Below are positions 8,075-17,354 of a DNA stretch of 64,000 bases, piece by piece. The DNA is from Microbacterium sp. SORGH_AS_0888 (lineage in GTDB: Bacteria; Actinomycetota; Actinomycetes; Actinomycetales; Microbacteriaceae): positions 1,984,001-2,048,000 of the forward strand of contig NZ_JAUTAZ010000001.1 in the NCBI RefSeq assembly GCF_030818905.1. Direction: 5' to 3'. Numbering within the stretch: position 1 is the stretch's first letter; every line of letters begins with the position of its first letter. The notes beneath the pieces were generated by a model. It ran no database searches, had not been told where the DNA came from, and was given only the letters and a program-made list of their open reading frames with translations. Made by a program: the position numbers and the translations under genes.

Positions 8075-9724
8075 TCATCGTCGTCGCCGGTGCCAGCTCG
8101 GCAGCCGCACACCCCGCTCGTTGCCGGACTCGACCTCGAGACCGTAACGCTCGCCGATGTCGTCGACGAGCCGCGCGCGCATCGCCCGGTCGTAGAGCCG
8201 TCGTTCGCGGCGGAACGCGATCACAGTCGACCAGCAGATCAGCAGCATGACCACGCTGAAGGGGAGCGCGATCGCGATCGCGGCGGTCTGCAGCGCCGTC
8301 AACCCGCCGGCGAGCAGCAACGCCACCGCCAGCACGGCCGTGGCGAGCGTGAAGAACACACGCACCCACCGACGCGGCTCGGTGTCGCCGCCGGTGGCGA
8401 GCATCGCCATCACGAGCGCGCCGGAATCGGCCGAGGTGACGAAGAAGATCGCGATCAGGAGGATGGCCCCGACCGTGAGCACCTGGCCCGCCGGGAGATG
8501 GGCGAACAGCTGGAACAGCGCGCCCTGCAGATCGACGGTCCCGTCCGGCAGGAGCATCGAGCCGGGCTCGGCGAGCTCCTGGTACAGCGCCGAGCCACCG
8601 AGCACGGCGAACCAGAGGATGCCGACGAGGGTCGGCACGATCAGAACCCCCAGGACGAACTCGCGCACCGTCCGCCCCCGGCTCACCCGCGCGATGAAGA
8701 TGCCGACGAAGGGCGCCCACGAGATCCACCACCCCCAGTAGAACGACGTCCACGCGGCCTGCCACTGCTCGCCTGCCGCGCCGTTGAACGCACTGACGGT
8801 GAAGCTCAGACCGATGAAGTTCTGCAGATAGGCGCCGATCGACTGGACCCACTCGCGCAGCAGGTACTCCGTCTGCCCGACGGCCAGGACGACGACGAGG
8901 AGCACGCCGGCGAGCACGAGGTTGAACGTCGAGAGCCACTTCATGCCGCGCGCGACGCCGGAGAGGACCGAGAACAGCACGAACAGCGTGATCACGCCGA
9001 TGATGACGATCTGGCCGAGGGTGTCCGGCGACCCGAGCCCCGCACTCGAGAGCCCGGCGCCGATCTGCATCACCCCGAGACCGAGCGAGGTCGCGACACC
9101 GAAGACGGTGCCCACCAGCGCGACCGTGTCGATCAGGTTCCCCCAGGCGCCGTAGACGCGGCGGCCGAGCAGCGGCTCCAGCGCCCAGCGGATGGAGATG
9201 GGCCGGCGACGACGGTGGATCGCGTACGCGAGCGCGACCCCGATCACGACGTAGATCGCCCAGGCCTGCACGCCCCAGTGGAGGTAGGTCTGGGTCAGGG
9301 CGCTCTGGGCGAGCTGGGCGTCGGTGCCCGTGACGCCCGGACGCGGGGAGACGAAGTGGCTGAGCGGCTCGCTCACGCCGTAGAACACGAGCCCGATGCC
9401 CATCCCCGCGGCGAACAGCAGCGAGAACCAGCTCCCGAGCGAGAACTCGGGCTCATCCTCGTCCTTTCCCAGTCTGATCTCGCCGAACCGGCTGAAGCCG
9501 AGCACGAGGGCGAACGCGACGAAGAACGCGGCGATCAGCACGTAGTACCAGTTGAAGGCCCGCACGATCGCCGCCTGGATCGTGGCGAACGTGGTCTCCG
9601 CAACCTGGGGGAACAGGACGCCGAACGCGGCGACGAGCACGATGACGGTCGCCGCGGGCCAGAAGACCCATCGGGCCAGAGGGCGGGCGGCGAGGGGATC
9701 TGCGGCCGGGGAGCTCTCGGTCAT
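8075..9724 (-). CDS. BCCT-family osmolyte transporter (betaine/choline/carnitine type)
   Basis: A 549-aa, 12-helix secondary transporter. AAGMGIGLVFYGVSEPLSHF is the conserved glycine-rich segment of BCCT carriers, and WVQSIGAYLQNFIGLSF, FYWGWWISWAPFVGIFIARVSRGRTVREFVLGVLIVPT contains the tryptophan-rich substrate region of helix 8. The charged cytosolic tail (FRRERRLYDRAMRARLVDDIGERYG) could sense osmotic strength as in BetP; this is inference. TAGCCT lies 6 nt before the ATG, so the mRNA is probably leaderless. It is divergent from the UMF1-like gene and its 3' end abuts the dnaK promoter. Confidence 0.92.
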   Translation of the reverse strand: MTESSPAADPLAARPLARWVFWPAATVIVLVAAFGVLFPQVAETTFATIQAAIVRAFNWYYVLIAAFFVAFALVLGFSRFGEIRLGKDEDEPEFSLGSWFSLLFAAGMGIGLVFYGVSEPLSHFVSPRPGVTGTDAQLAQSALTQTYLHWGVQAWAIYVVIGVALAYAIHRRRRPISIRWALEPLLGRRVYGAWGNLIDTVALVGTVFGVATSLGLGVMQIGAGLSSAGLGSPDTLGQIVIIGVITLFVLFSVLSGVARGMKWLSTFNLVLAGVLLVVVLAVGQTEYLLREWVQSIGAYLQNFIGLSFTVSAFNGAAGEQWQAAWTSFYWGWWISWAPFVGIFIARVSRGRTVREFVLGVLIVPTLVGILWFAVLGGSALYQELAEPGSMLLPDGTVDLQGALFQLFAHLPAGQVLTVGAILLIAIFFVTSADSGALVMAMLATGGDTEPRRWVRVFFTLATAVLAVALLLAGGLTALQTAAIAIALPFSVVMLLICWSTVIAFRRERRLYDRAMRARLVDDIGERYGLEVESGNERGVRLPSWHRRRR

Positions 9725-9810
9725 CGTTCCAGGCTAACCACCGCACGGCCGCGGGATAGTCTGACCTCGCAACGACGCACGCCACCCCGCGTTCACCGAA
9801 GGGACCTACC

Positions 9811-11232
9811 GTGGCCGACATGGAGTCCGCCCCGTCCGCAGAAACGACGCCTCCGCCGACCGCCAACACCGGCGCACTCCGGCCGATGGGCGCCCTGTTC
9901 CAGGAGTCCTCGCCGGAGCGGAGGGTGCCGCGCCGTCAGGTCGCGTCCTGGGCGCTGTGGGACTGGGCGACGCAGCCGTTCAACTCCGTGCTGCTGACGT
10001 TCGTGTTCGCCTCCCTGTACCTCGTGTCGGACTCGTTCCTGCCGGCCGACATCGCCGCGCTGCCCGCGGACGACCCGGTGCGCGAGAGCGCACTGGCGGG
10101 GCTCGCGAGCGACTACGGCCTCGCCTCGACCGCGGCCGGCATCCTGATCCTGCTGCTGGCTCCCGTGCTCGGTCAGACCGCGGACCGCTCGGGGCGCAAG
10201 AAGCGGTGGCTCGGGGTCTTCACGGTGCTGCTGGCGCTCCTGCAGTTCGCGCTGTTCTTCGTGCACGCCGACCCCGCCTACTTCTGGTTCGGGGCCGTCG
10301 CGATCTCGCTCGGCGCCGTCGTGTCCGAGATCGCCGGGGTCAACTACAACGCAATGCTGGTGCAGGTCTCCACGCCGCGCACGATCGGGCGCGTCTCGGG
10401 ACTCGGCTGGGGACTCGGCTACATCGGCGGGATCCTCGCGCTGTCGATCGTGGTCGCCCTCACGTTCGTGGACTGGTTCGGCCTGGACACCTCCGACGGC
10501 CTCGCGTATCGGCTGATCGCGGTGGGCTGCGGCGTGTGGACGATCGTGTTCGCGATCCCCCTGTTCGTGAACGTGCCGGAGGCCCCGGCACCCCCGGGCG
10601 CCCGCCGAGTGGGGTTCTTCGCAGGCTATGCGGAGCTCGTGCGCGATGTCGTCGCCCTCTTCCGCGCCCACCGTCCGACCTTCTGGTTCCTGCTGGCGAG
10701 CGCGATCTACCGCGACGGGCTGGCGGGGGTCTTCGCCTTCGGCGGCATCCTCGCGTCCGTCGCCTTCGGGTTCTCGCCGACCGAGGTGATGGTCTTCGGC
10801 ATCGCGGCGAACGTCGTGGCCGGTGTCTCGACGATCCTGGCGGGCCGCCTCGACGACCGGCTCGGCGCCAAGACGGTGATCGTGATGGCGCTCAGCGGTC
10901 TGATCGTCCTGGCCACCCTCCTCTTGATGTTCCAGGGACTCGGGAAGCCGGCCTTCTGGGTGGGCGGCCTGCTCCTGTCCGCGTGGGTCGGCCCGGCACA
11001 GGCGGCCAGTCGCTCTCTGCTCGCGCGCGTGACGCCGGCGGGGATGCAGGGAGAGATCTTCGGGCTCTATGCGACGACCGGCCGGGTCGCCAGCTTCATC
11101 TCACCGGCGATGTGGACGCTCTTCATCGCGCTCTTCGGCTCCACGATCTGGGGCGTCGCCGGCCTCGCGCTCGTGCTGCTGGCCGGGCTGGTGCTGCTGA
11201 TCTTCGTCCGGCTCCCCGCCGCTGCGCGCTGA
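9811..11232 (+). CDS. MFS transporter, UMF1/Atg22-like family
   Basis: A 473-aa permease with 12 predicted helices. ASWALWDWATQPFNSVLLTFVFASLYL at residues ~46-72 is the signature of the UMF1 (BtlA/Atg22-like) branch of MFS; GQTADRSGRKKRWLG is MFS motif A. Start is a GTG at 9811 with AAGGGA upstream. The eukaryotic relative Atg22 exports amino acids from vacuoles, but bacterial members have no settled substrate. A TAGTCT box at 9756-9761 may be its -10, in the same gap as the promoter of the divergent BCCT gene. Confidence 0.85.
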   Translation: MADMESAPSAETTPPPTANTGALRPMGALFQESSPERRVPRRQVASWALWDWATQPFNSVLLTFVFASLYLVSDSFLPADIAALPADDPVRESALAGLASDYGLASTAAGILILLLAPVLGQTADRSGRKKRWLGVFTVLLALLQFALFFVHADPAYFWFGAVAISLGAVVSEIAGVNYNAMLVQVSTPRTIGRVSGLGWGLGYIGGILALSIVVALTFVDWFGLDTSDGLAYRLIAVGCGVWTIVFAIPLFVNVPEAPAPPGARRVGFFAGYAELVRDVVALFRAHRPTFWFLLASAIYRDGLAGVFAFGGILASVAFGFSPTEVMVFGIAANVVAGVSTILAGRLDDRLGAKTVIVMALSGLIVLATLLLMFQGLGKPAFWVGGLLLSAWVGPAQAASRSLLARVTPAGMQGEIFGLYATTGRVASFISPAMWTLFIALFGSTIWGVAGLALVLLAGLVLLIFVRLPAAAR

Positions 11233-11250
11233 CGTCGTCCCGCGCGGGGC

Positions 11251-11790
11251 TCAGCGCGGCCAGGCGGCGGCGAACTTGGTCAGCAATCGCGCGAACTCGG
11301 CGCGCTCGGCGTCGGTGAAGTCGGCAAGCGCCGTCGTGACGGCCTCCCGCCGAGCCCCCCGGAATCGGCCCACGAGCGCGCGCCCCTGATCCGTCAGGGC
11401 GATGCGCGTCCGCCGCGCGTCGCCCGGATCGGCCTCGCGGCGCACGACCCCCGTCTCGACACCCTGCTGCACGAGGCGCGAGGCCCTCGGCTGGTCGACC
11501 CCGACCGCCTCGCCGATCTCGCTGACGGACAGCGGGGCGGATGCCGCGGCCAGCGCCTCGAGCATCCTCAGGCGTGCGGGCCCGCCGAGCCGCTCGCCAT
11601 CCGGTGCCCACGGCGGCGCCGGGTGCTCGGCCCAGCGGCCGTGTCCGGGGCCGAGTCCGTGTCGCCCGCGACCGTGATGCGGCGCCCCGGCGTCGTCCGG
11701 TCCCGATGGACGACGCCGCCGCCGGAGCTGCGACAGGGCGGCGAAGATCTGCTCGACCGCATCGGTCGGCCCGCTCGCGGAGGAGTCCAT
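11251..11790 (-). CDS. MarR-family regulator with His/Gly-rich N-terminal insert
   Basis: A 179-aa regulator. The winged helix is in the second half: LSVSEIGEAVGVDQPRASRLVQQGVETGVVRREADPGDARRTRIALTDQGRALV. Before it, residues ~30-70 form a region with HHGRGRHG and LGPGHGRW runs, unusual for MarR proteins and similar in composition to its divergent neighbour, so a metal ligand is conceivable. GGAGG lies 4 nt before the ATG at 11790. It probably controls the divergent gene at 11906 through the repeats in the 115-bp gap. Confidence 0.82.
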   Translation of the reverse strand: MDSSASGPTDAVEQIFAALSQLRRRRRPSGPDDAGAPHHGRGRHGLGPGHGRWAEHPAPPWAPDGERLGGPARLRMLEALAAASAPLSVSEIGEAVGVDQPRASRLVQQGVETGVVRREADPGDARRTRIALTDQGRALVGRFRGARREAVTTALADFTDAERAEFARLLTKFAAAWPR

Positions 11791-11801
11791 GCCCTCCAAT
11801 T

Positions 11802-11838
11802 TACATGTGAGTTGACATGAGACTCGAATACATGTCAC
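11802..11838. promoter_or_regulatory. Overlapping inverted repeats between divergent MarR and Gly/His-rich genes
   Basis: CATGT-gagttg-ACATG and TGACATG-N11-CATGTCA overlap in an A/T-rich tract, and a further ACATG/CATGT half-site lies just to the right. Such clustered palindromes in a divergent gap are what a MarR dimer would bind. A TTGACA at 11813-11818 could be the -35 of the rightward gene, so binding would compete with polymerase. Confidence 0.5.
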
Positions 11839-11905
11839 ACTGCATACACATGCGATATGACAAGTATCGCCGGATGGGTCGCCCGACCCGCAGAGAGGAT
11901 CTCCC

Positions 11906-12400
11906 ATGACAGACACCACGAATCCCCAGAACCCCGCCTCGCCCGAACGCGGTCTCGTGCACTGGATGCGCGCGATCGACGGGCTGATCCGCGAACGCTT
12001 CGCCGACGCGTTCGCCGGAGAGGAGCCGGCCAGCCGCGAGGCGGCTCGCACCCGAGCCACCGAGCTCGCGCACGAGCTGCGCGAGCGGATCGAGGGCCTG
12101 GTCTCACCCGAGGACTACGCGACCACGATCGCCTCCCTCGAGACCATCGCCCGCGGCCTCGGCTGGGACGACACCGCGGCGGAGTTCGCGCGCGGCTTCG
12201 GCCGCCCGCGCTTCGGCCGGCACGGCATGCGCGGGTTCGGCCCGCACCCGCGTCACGGATTCGGCCCGCACGGCGGATTCGGCCGCGGCTTCGCGCGGGA
12301 CCGCATGTTCCGTGCCGGGTCCGACGACGCGCTCCACGAGCGCGCGGCGACCGCGCACGCCGAGTGCCGGCGCGCGGGCGAGGACGCCGTCAGCCGCTGA
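11906..12400 (+). CDS. Gly/His/Phe-rich small protein divergent from MarR gene
   Basis: A 164-aa protein I do not recognise. Residues 1-95 are helical ([68 protein letters not shown]). Residues ~95-130 repeat GFGPH/RHG units rich in Gly, His, Phe and Arg; the tail is helical again with [17 protein letters not shown]. There is no signal peptide or membrane span. The His-rich repeat suggests metal or nucleic-acid binding. It is probably the target of the MarR gene. The last 11 bp overlap the convergent dioxygenase gene. Confidence 0.75.
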   Translation: MTDTTNPQNPASPERGLVHWMRAIDGLIRERFADAFAGEEPASREAARTRATELAHELRERIEGLVSPEDYATTIASLETIARGLGWDDTAAEFARGFGRPRFGRHGMRGFGPHPRHGFGPHGGFGRGFARDRMFRAGSDDALHERAATAHAECRRAGEDAVSR

Positions 12401-13310
12401 CGTGCAGCCCGCCGCCCTCACCGGGCGGCAGCACGATGTCGAAGCGGGCGCGACTCCACTCGCGCCCGCCGACATCGCGCCCGTCCGGTGTCGGCGTTCC
12501 GGCGGCGCTGTGCACGAACTCCTTGATCAACGACTCCTTCACCCCGAACACGCTGTCCCCGATCGCCAGCTGCTCGTCGCCGCGGACGAAGATGTGGGTG
12601 ACGAGCGTGCGGCAGCCCGGCGCGGTGACCATGAAATGCAGGTGGCTCGCCCGCATCGGCGAACGGCCGGTGGCCTGCAGCATCCGGCCGACCGGACCGT
12701 CGTGGGGGATGGGGTACGGCGTCGGGAACAGCCCCCAGAACCGGTAGGAGCCGTCCGCGTCGCTGAACAGGTGAGCGCGGGCCGCGAGTCGTCCGTCCGT
12801 GTACTGCACGTCGTAGAAGCCGTCCTCATCGGCCTCCCACACCTCGATGCGCGCATGCGGGATGGGGCGCCCGTCGGTGCCGGTGACCGTCCCCTCGATC
12901 AGGCACGGCTCACCCGCGGCGCCGAAGGACATGTCCCCGCCGAGCGGGATCTCCGGCGCGTCCGCCACGAAGAACGGGCCGAAGACGGTCGCCTCGGTGG
13001 CGTCGCCGACCTCGGGATTGTTCATCCCGACCACCTGCATCGACGCTCCCAGCACGTCGGAGAGCAGCACGAACTCCTGCCGGGTGTCGGTGGTGATGTG
13101 CCCGGCCTCGGTGAGGAAGGCGATCGCCGCGTTCCATTCCTCCTCGGTGAGCCGCACCTCGCGCAGGAAGGCGTGGAGGTGCCGGGTGAGCGCCTGCAGC
13201 ACGACACGGAGACGGTCGTCCTGACAGCGCTCGAACGAGGCCACGACCTCCTCGACGAGAGCCTGCTCCCGGTGCGCCTGCTCGGCGCTGATCCCTGCGA
13301 TGTCGGCCAT
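12390..13310 (-). CDS. Hydroxyquinol 1,2-dioxygenase (intradiol)
   Basis: A 306-aa intradiol dioxygenase cleaving hydroxyquinol (1,2,4-trihydroxybenzene) to maleylacetate. It has the N-terminal helical linker domain ([20 protein letters not shown]) and the beta core with all four Fe(III) ligands visible: Tyr in DGFYDVQY, Tyr in [13 protein letters not shown], and two His in [29 protein letters not shown] is typical of hydroxyquinol rather than catechol enzymes. The ATG at 13310 lies 2 nt after the maleylacetate reductase stop, so translation is probably coupled. Confidence 0.9.
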   Translation of the reverse strand: MADIAGISAEQAHREQALVEEVVASFERCQDDRLRVVLQALTRHLHAFLREVRLTEEEWNAAIAFLTEAGHITTDTRQEFVLLSDVLGASMQVVGMNNPEVGDATEATVFGPFFVADAPEIPLGGDMSFGAAGEPCLIEGTVTGTDGRPIPHARIEVWEADEDGFYDVQYTDGRLAARAHLFSDADGSYRFWGLFPTPYPIPHDGPVGRMLQATGRSPMRASHLHFMVTAPGCRTLVTHIFVRGDEQLAIGDSVFGVKESLIKEFVHSAAGTPTPDGRDVGGREWSRARFDIVLPPGEGGGLHVSG

Positions 13311-13312
13311 GG

Positions 13313-14377
13313 TCACTCCTCCACGGGCTCGCCGGCCCACGCGGCGCGGATGATGCCCTCGACGTCCGAGACGTCGAAGGGACGCGGATTGGATGCCGGG
13401 ATCGCCGCCGTGGCGAGACGTGCGGCCTCGGGGATGTCGCGCTCGCGCAAGCCGAGCTCGGCGAGCGAGCCCGCGACCCCCAGCGATTCCCGGAGCTCGT
13501 ACAGCCCGGCGGCCGCGGGCGCCCCGCCGAGGGCGGACGAGACGCGGGCCGCCGCATCCGGGGCGGCCGGGGCGTTGAACGCCGTCACGTAGGCGAGCAC
13601 GATCGCGTGCATCTCGGCGTGCGAGAGCCCGTAGGCGCCGCCGAGCACGTGGCAGATCTTGTGGTGCATGCCGCTGCCGGCCGAGGCGAACGCGACGGCC
13701 GCGAGGTACGCGCCGTACAGCGTCTGCTCACGGGCCTGGATGTCGTCGGGGCGCGCATGCAGCGCCCGCAGCCCGGGGAACAGCACGCGGATGCCCTCGG
13801 TGCCCAGCGCCGTGTTGATCGGATCGGCACGCGGCGCCCAGAACCCGTCGACCGCGTGCGCGACCGCGTTGAGCCCGCTCGCGATGGCGAGATGGGCCGG
13901 GAGCGAGACCGAGAGGGACGCGTCGTAGACGATCACCTTCGGCAGCACGCTGCCGTCCGTGCCCGTGGTCTTGCGCTCCCCCTCGGTCTGGCCCCAGACG
14001 TCGGTCGCCTCCGACCCCGCGAACGTGGTCGGGATCGCGACGATCGGAAGCCTCGTGTCCCGTGCGACGATCTTCCCGAGCCCCGTCGACGATCCGCCGC
14101 CGATCGTGAGCACGGCGTCGATGCCCGCCCGTTCCGCGAGCTCCACCGCGGCGCGCCCGTTCTCGACGGGCACGTGCTGCACCACCTCGTCGATGCGGGC
14201 GACGACGGGCGCGCTCTCGGCGATCGTGTCGGCGAGAGCGCGGACGGCGGCGCCGCCGATCAGCAGAACGCGGCGCGCACCGAGTCCGTCGATGGCCGCG
14301 GCCGCGTGCTCGGCCGCCCTGCCGGTGCCGAACAGGACGCGCTGGCCCAGGGTGGTGTGGTCGAAGGAGATGGTCAT
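13313..14377 (-). CDS. Maleylacetate reductase (iron-alcohol dehydrogenase family)
   Basis: A 354-aa enzyme reducing maleylacetate to 3-oxoadipate with NAD(P)[18 protein letters not shown] is the glycine-rich nucleotide loop, [19 protein letters not shown] is the maleylacetate-reductase-specific segment, and [27 protein letters not shown] holds the metal/catalytic histidines. It sits between the monooxygenase and the hydroxyquinol dioxygenase, consecutive steps of the pathway. The upstream gap is 9 nt. Confidence 0.92.
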   Translation of the reverse strand: MTISFDHTTLGQRVLFGTGRAAEHAAAAIDGLGARRVLLIGGAAVRALADTIAESAPVVARIDEVVQHVPVENGRAAVELAERAGIDAVLTIGGGSSTGLGKIVARDTRLPIVAIPTTFAGSEATDVWGQTEGERKTTGTDGSVLPKVIVYDASLSVSLPAHLAIASGLNAVAHAVDGFWAPRADPINTALGTEGIRVLFPGLRALHARPDDIQAREQTLYGAYLAAVAFASAGSGMHHKICHVLGGAYGLSHAEMHAIVLAYVTAFNAPAAPDAAARVSSALGGAPAAAGLYELRESLGVAGSLAELGLRERDIPEAARLATAAIPASNPRPFDVSDVEGIIRAAWAGEPVEE

Positions 14378-14386
14378 GGGGTCCTC

Positions 14387-16184
14387 TCAGTCACGGCTCA
14401 GGACGGTGTCGAGCGCTCCCTGCAGCGTCGCCTCGGGGTCGTCCGCCATCGTCGCGGCACGGAAGGCGACGATCTTGTCCGGGCGCACCAGGAGCACGCC
14501 GTCCTCGTCGATGCCGCGCAGTCGCGCCCAGTCGTCGTAGAGGTCGGTGACCTCACGCCCCGGACCGATCACGACGGCCTGCAGCGGGATGCCGGTGCGC
14601 TCCGCGATGCGGTCCGCGGCCCGGGCCCAGGGGTCGCCGGCGATCCCGGTGATGACGGTGAACCGCGTCGAGGGGGCGAGGTCCAGGGTGGACATCTTCC
14701 TCCGGCTGTCGCCGACCCAGGCGTGCGGCAGCGGGGCGCCGGGCGCGGTGCCGGGTGTGTGGTGAAGCTCCGGGTCGAGCCCCTCCGTGGCCGGTTTCGG
14801 GCTGCCGTCGGAGACGACCGCATCCGAGGCGTAGAACTGCCCGAGCTCGACGCCGTGGGCGTTGAACTCGTAGTTCTTCAGCTCCATCGCCGTCACGAGC
14901 TCCTCCCGCCGACGGCGGCCGGTCTCGGTGTCCTTCGTGCGCTCGGCGATCGCGTCGATCATGCCCTGGGCTCCCGTGGCACCGGTCACCCCCAGCGCGT
15001 CGAAGAAGCCGCCGAACTCGCGCGAGGACTGGTTCGCGCGCAGCACGATCTGCTTCGCGACCGGGGCGCGCTCGGCCTGGTAGCTGTCGAGCAGTGCCGG
15101 GCCGGCATCGCCGCGCAGAACGGCGGCGAGCTTCCAGGCGAGGTTGTACGAGTCCTGGATGGACGTGTTCGAGCCGAGACCGTTGGACGGCGGGTGACGG
15201 TGGATCGCGTCCCCGCCGCAGAACACCCGCCCGTTCGAGACGGTCGTCGCGTACATCTCGTTGTTGCCCCACAGGCTCGTGCCGGTGATCCGGACGTCGA
15301 TGTCGCGGGTGCCCAGCAGATCGAAGACGATCTCCTTCGCCGCGGCGGCGTCGATCGCGGGCGGCGGCTGGGAGATGTCGTAGCCCCAGACGATCAGCCA
15401 CTCGTTCCAGGGCCGCACCATCCGCACGAGGCCGGCTCCGATGCCGCCCACGTTCGCGCCGGGCTTGACGACCCAGTAGAGCACCGAGGGACGGTGGCCC
15501 ACGAGGGCTTCCAGATCCGCCGTGAAGGTGATGTTCATGGAGCCGGCGATGTCCATGCGGCCCTCGAACGAGAGGCCCGCGTCCGCGGCGACCTTCGAGC
15601 GGGCGCCGTCGGCCCCGTACAGGTATCGCGACCGCACGGTGTACTCGGTTCCCGTGAGTCGGTCGAGCACCGTGGTGGTGACCCCGGTCGCATCCTGCTC
15701 GTGGCGCAGGTACTCGGACGAGAAGCGGACCTGGCTGCCCCGAGCCGCGGCGTGCTTGACCAGGATGGGCTCGAGCAGGTGCTGCGGCATGTCCGCGTTG
15801 AGCACGGGGGACGCCGCCTCGTAGTCCGCGTGTCGGCGCGGGCTCGTGCCCCACGCGAGGATGCGGCCGAACTCCTCCCCGGCCAGCGAGGAGCAGAACA
15901 CGGTGTCGCCGATCAGCGCGTGCGGGGTCGCCTCCCTCTCGACGTCGGCGAGCACGCCCATGTCGCGGAAGAACTCCATGGCGCGCTGGTTCGTGATGTG
16001 CGCGCGGGGCGTGTTGGCCGTCCCAGCGGTACTTCGTCACGGCGACGTTCGGGATGCCGTAGGTCGAGAGCGCGAGCGACATGGATGCGCCGCTCGGTCC
16101 GGAGCCCACCACCAGCACGTCCGTCTCGACCGCGCCGTCCACGCCGAGCTCGGTCGCCGCGATTCCATCGTCGAATGCCGCCAT
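14387..16184 (-). pseudogene. FAD-dependent phenol/resorcinol-type monooxygenase, single-base frameshift
   Basis: Together two frames give a class A flavin hydroxylase of about 598 residues. The first ~53 residues (from ATG 16184) carry DVLVVGSGPSGASMSLALSTYGI, the FAD GxGxxG fold. The rest, in another frame, has YLYGADGARSKVAADAGLSFEG, the GD motif VFCGGDAIHRHPPSNGLGSNTSIQD and a C-terminal thioredoxin-like domain. TfdB/PheA-like enzymes read YRWTANTPRAHITNQR here; in this sequence an extra base in the CCC run at 16022-16024 turns it into YRWDGQHAP. Everything else looks intact, so it is either a very recent mutation or a sequencing error. It should make hydroxyquinol from resorcinol or a similar phenol. 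Confidence 0.85.
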
Positions 16185-16282
16185 TGGTCGTCCTCACGGG
16201 AAAGTCCGTGACCACCGCTTCGTGGTCCCCCTCCGAGGATGCGCCGAATCCGCGGGCCCGACCACGCCCTGTCCGGATCCGG

Positions 16283-17257
16283 TCAGCGGATGGCGGGATC
16301 CGGCATCCGTGGCGCGGAGTGCGCGGCGGATGCCGCGACCGCCGCGGGCGGCTGCCCGAAGCGCTCGCGGAACACGCGCGAGAAGTGGCTGGCCGAGACG
16401 AAGCCGCAGGCGACCGCCACCTCCTGCACGGCGGGCGAGCCGGGACGCGAGAGGATGCGGTGGGCGCGCTCGAGCCGCAGGTCGAGGATCGTGCGGGCCA
16501 CCGTGCCTCCGCTCGCGGCGAACGCGCGCGCGAGCGTCCGCTCGGAGACGCCGACGGCGTCCGCGACGACCGTGACCGAGATCGACGGGTCTCCCAGGTT
16601 GCGGCGGATCCACGCGATGGCGCCCGCGCGGTGCGCGCCCGCTCCGCCCGCGGGCGCGAGCATCATGCGCAGCAGCTCGAGCGCGCTGTCCTCCGTCGCG
16701 GCGAGCGAGTCGGCCGTCGGCTCGGCCAGCGTGCGCCGCACCAGCCGGGCGAGGGCCGCCGCGTGGGTGTCGCCGCCGGGAACGTCCGCGAACGATCGCA
16801 CGAGGGGCTCGCGCGGCAGCGACGACTCCGTGACGTCCTCGAAGACGCGTCGCGGCACGGTCAGCACGAACTCCTGCAGGCCGTGCGCGAAGCCGCGCAG
16901 GAACGGCTGCGAGACGTCGCACACCAGCAGGGTGCCGGGACGTTGCAGGTGCACACCGTCCTGGTGGTAGAAGAACGCGTCGCCGGCCAGCGAGAAGAAC
17001 AGCGCGACGCCGTCGACCGTGCTCTGGGCGATGTGGTTCGCCGTGCGCTCGACGACGTGGGGGCTCGCGTGGACACGAGCGAACGTCAGGTTCGTCAGAC
17101 GCACGTTGTCCTCGCTCGCCTCGAGCACGGCGCCGTCGATCGAGCGGACCCCGAGCGGGAGGAGGGCGCGCGCGTTGTGATGCTCCCAGAGCTCTCGGCG
17201 CTCGACGGAGGCGAAGCCGCGCGTCGAGAAGTGCTGGTAGGCCCGGTCCCCGCCCAT
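16283..17257 (-). CDS. AraC-family activator of the hydroxyquinol cluster
   Basis: A 324-aa regulator. The N-terminal ~190 residues are an AraC-binding-like beta domain (FFSLAGDAFFYHQDGVHLQRPGTLLVCDVSQPF). The C-terminal ~100 residues hold two helix-turn-helix units, ISVTVVADAVGVSERTLARAFAASGG and VQEVAVACGFVSASHFSRVFRERFGQPP. The ATG at 17257 has GGAGG 5 nt upstream. It lies 98 nt upstream of the monooxygenase on the same strand, so it probably activates that operon in response to the phenolic substrate (inference). Confidence 0.88.
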   Translation of the reverse strand: MGGDRAYQHFSTRGFASVERRELWEHHNARALLPLGVRSIDGAVLEASEDNVRLTNLTFARVHASPHVVERTANHIAQSTVDGVALFFSLAGDAFFYHQDGVHLQRPGTLLVCDVSQPFLRGFAHGLQEFVLTVPRRVFEDVTESSLPREPLVRSFADVPGGDTHAAALARLVRRTLAEPTADSLAATEDSALELLRMMLAPAGGAGAHRAGAIAWIRRNLGDPSISVTVVADAVGVSERTLARAFAASGGTVARTILDLRLERAHRILSRPGSPAVQEVAVACGFVSASHFSRVFRERFGQPPAAVAASAAHSAPRMPDPAIR

Positions 17258-17354
17258 CGTCGTCGCCTCCGCTCCCTCGCGTCGCCGTCCCGCACCACCG
17301 CGGGAACCTCTGCGCGACGATGCTACCCCCGCGCCCGCGGAGCCGACCCCCGGA

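Noticed and set aside
4199-9997. A 1932-codon open frame on the plus strand
   Set aside because: It is antisense to dnaJ-grpE-dnaK and the BCCT gene; high GC leaves the opposite frame open and the translation is low-complexity Arg/Asp/His sequence without any domain.
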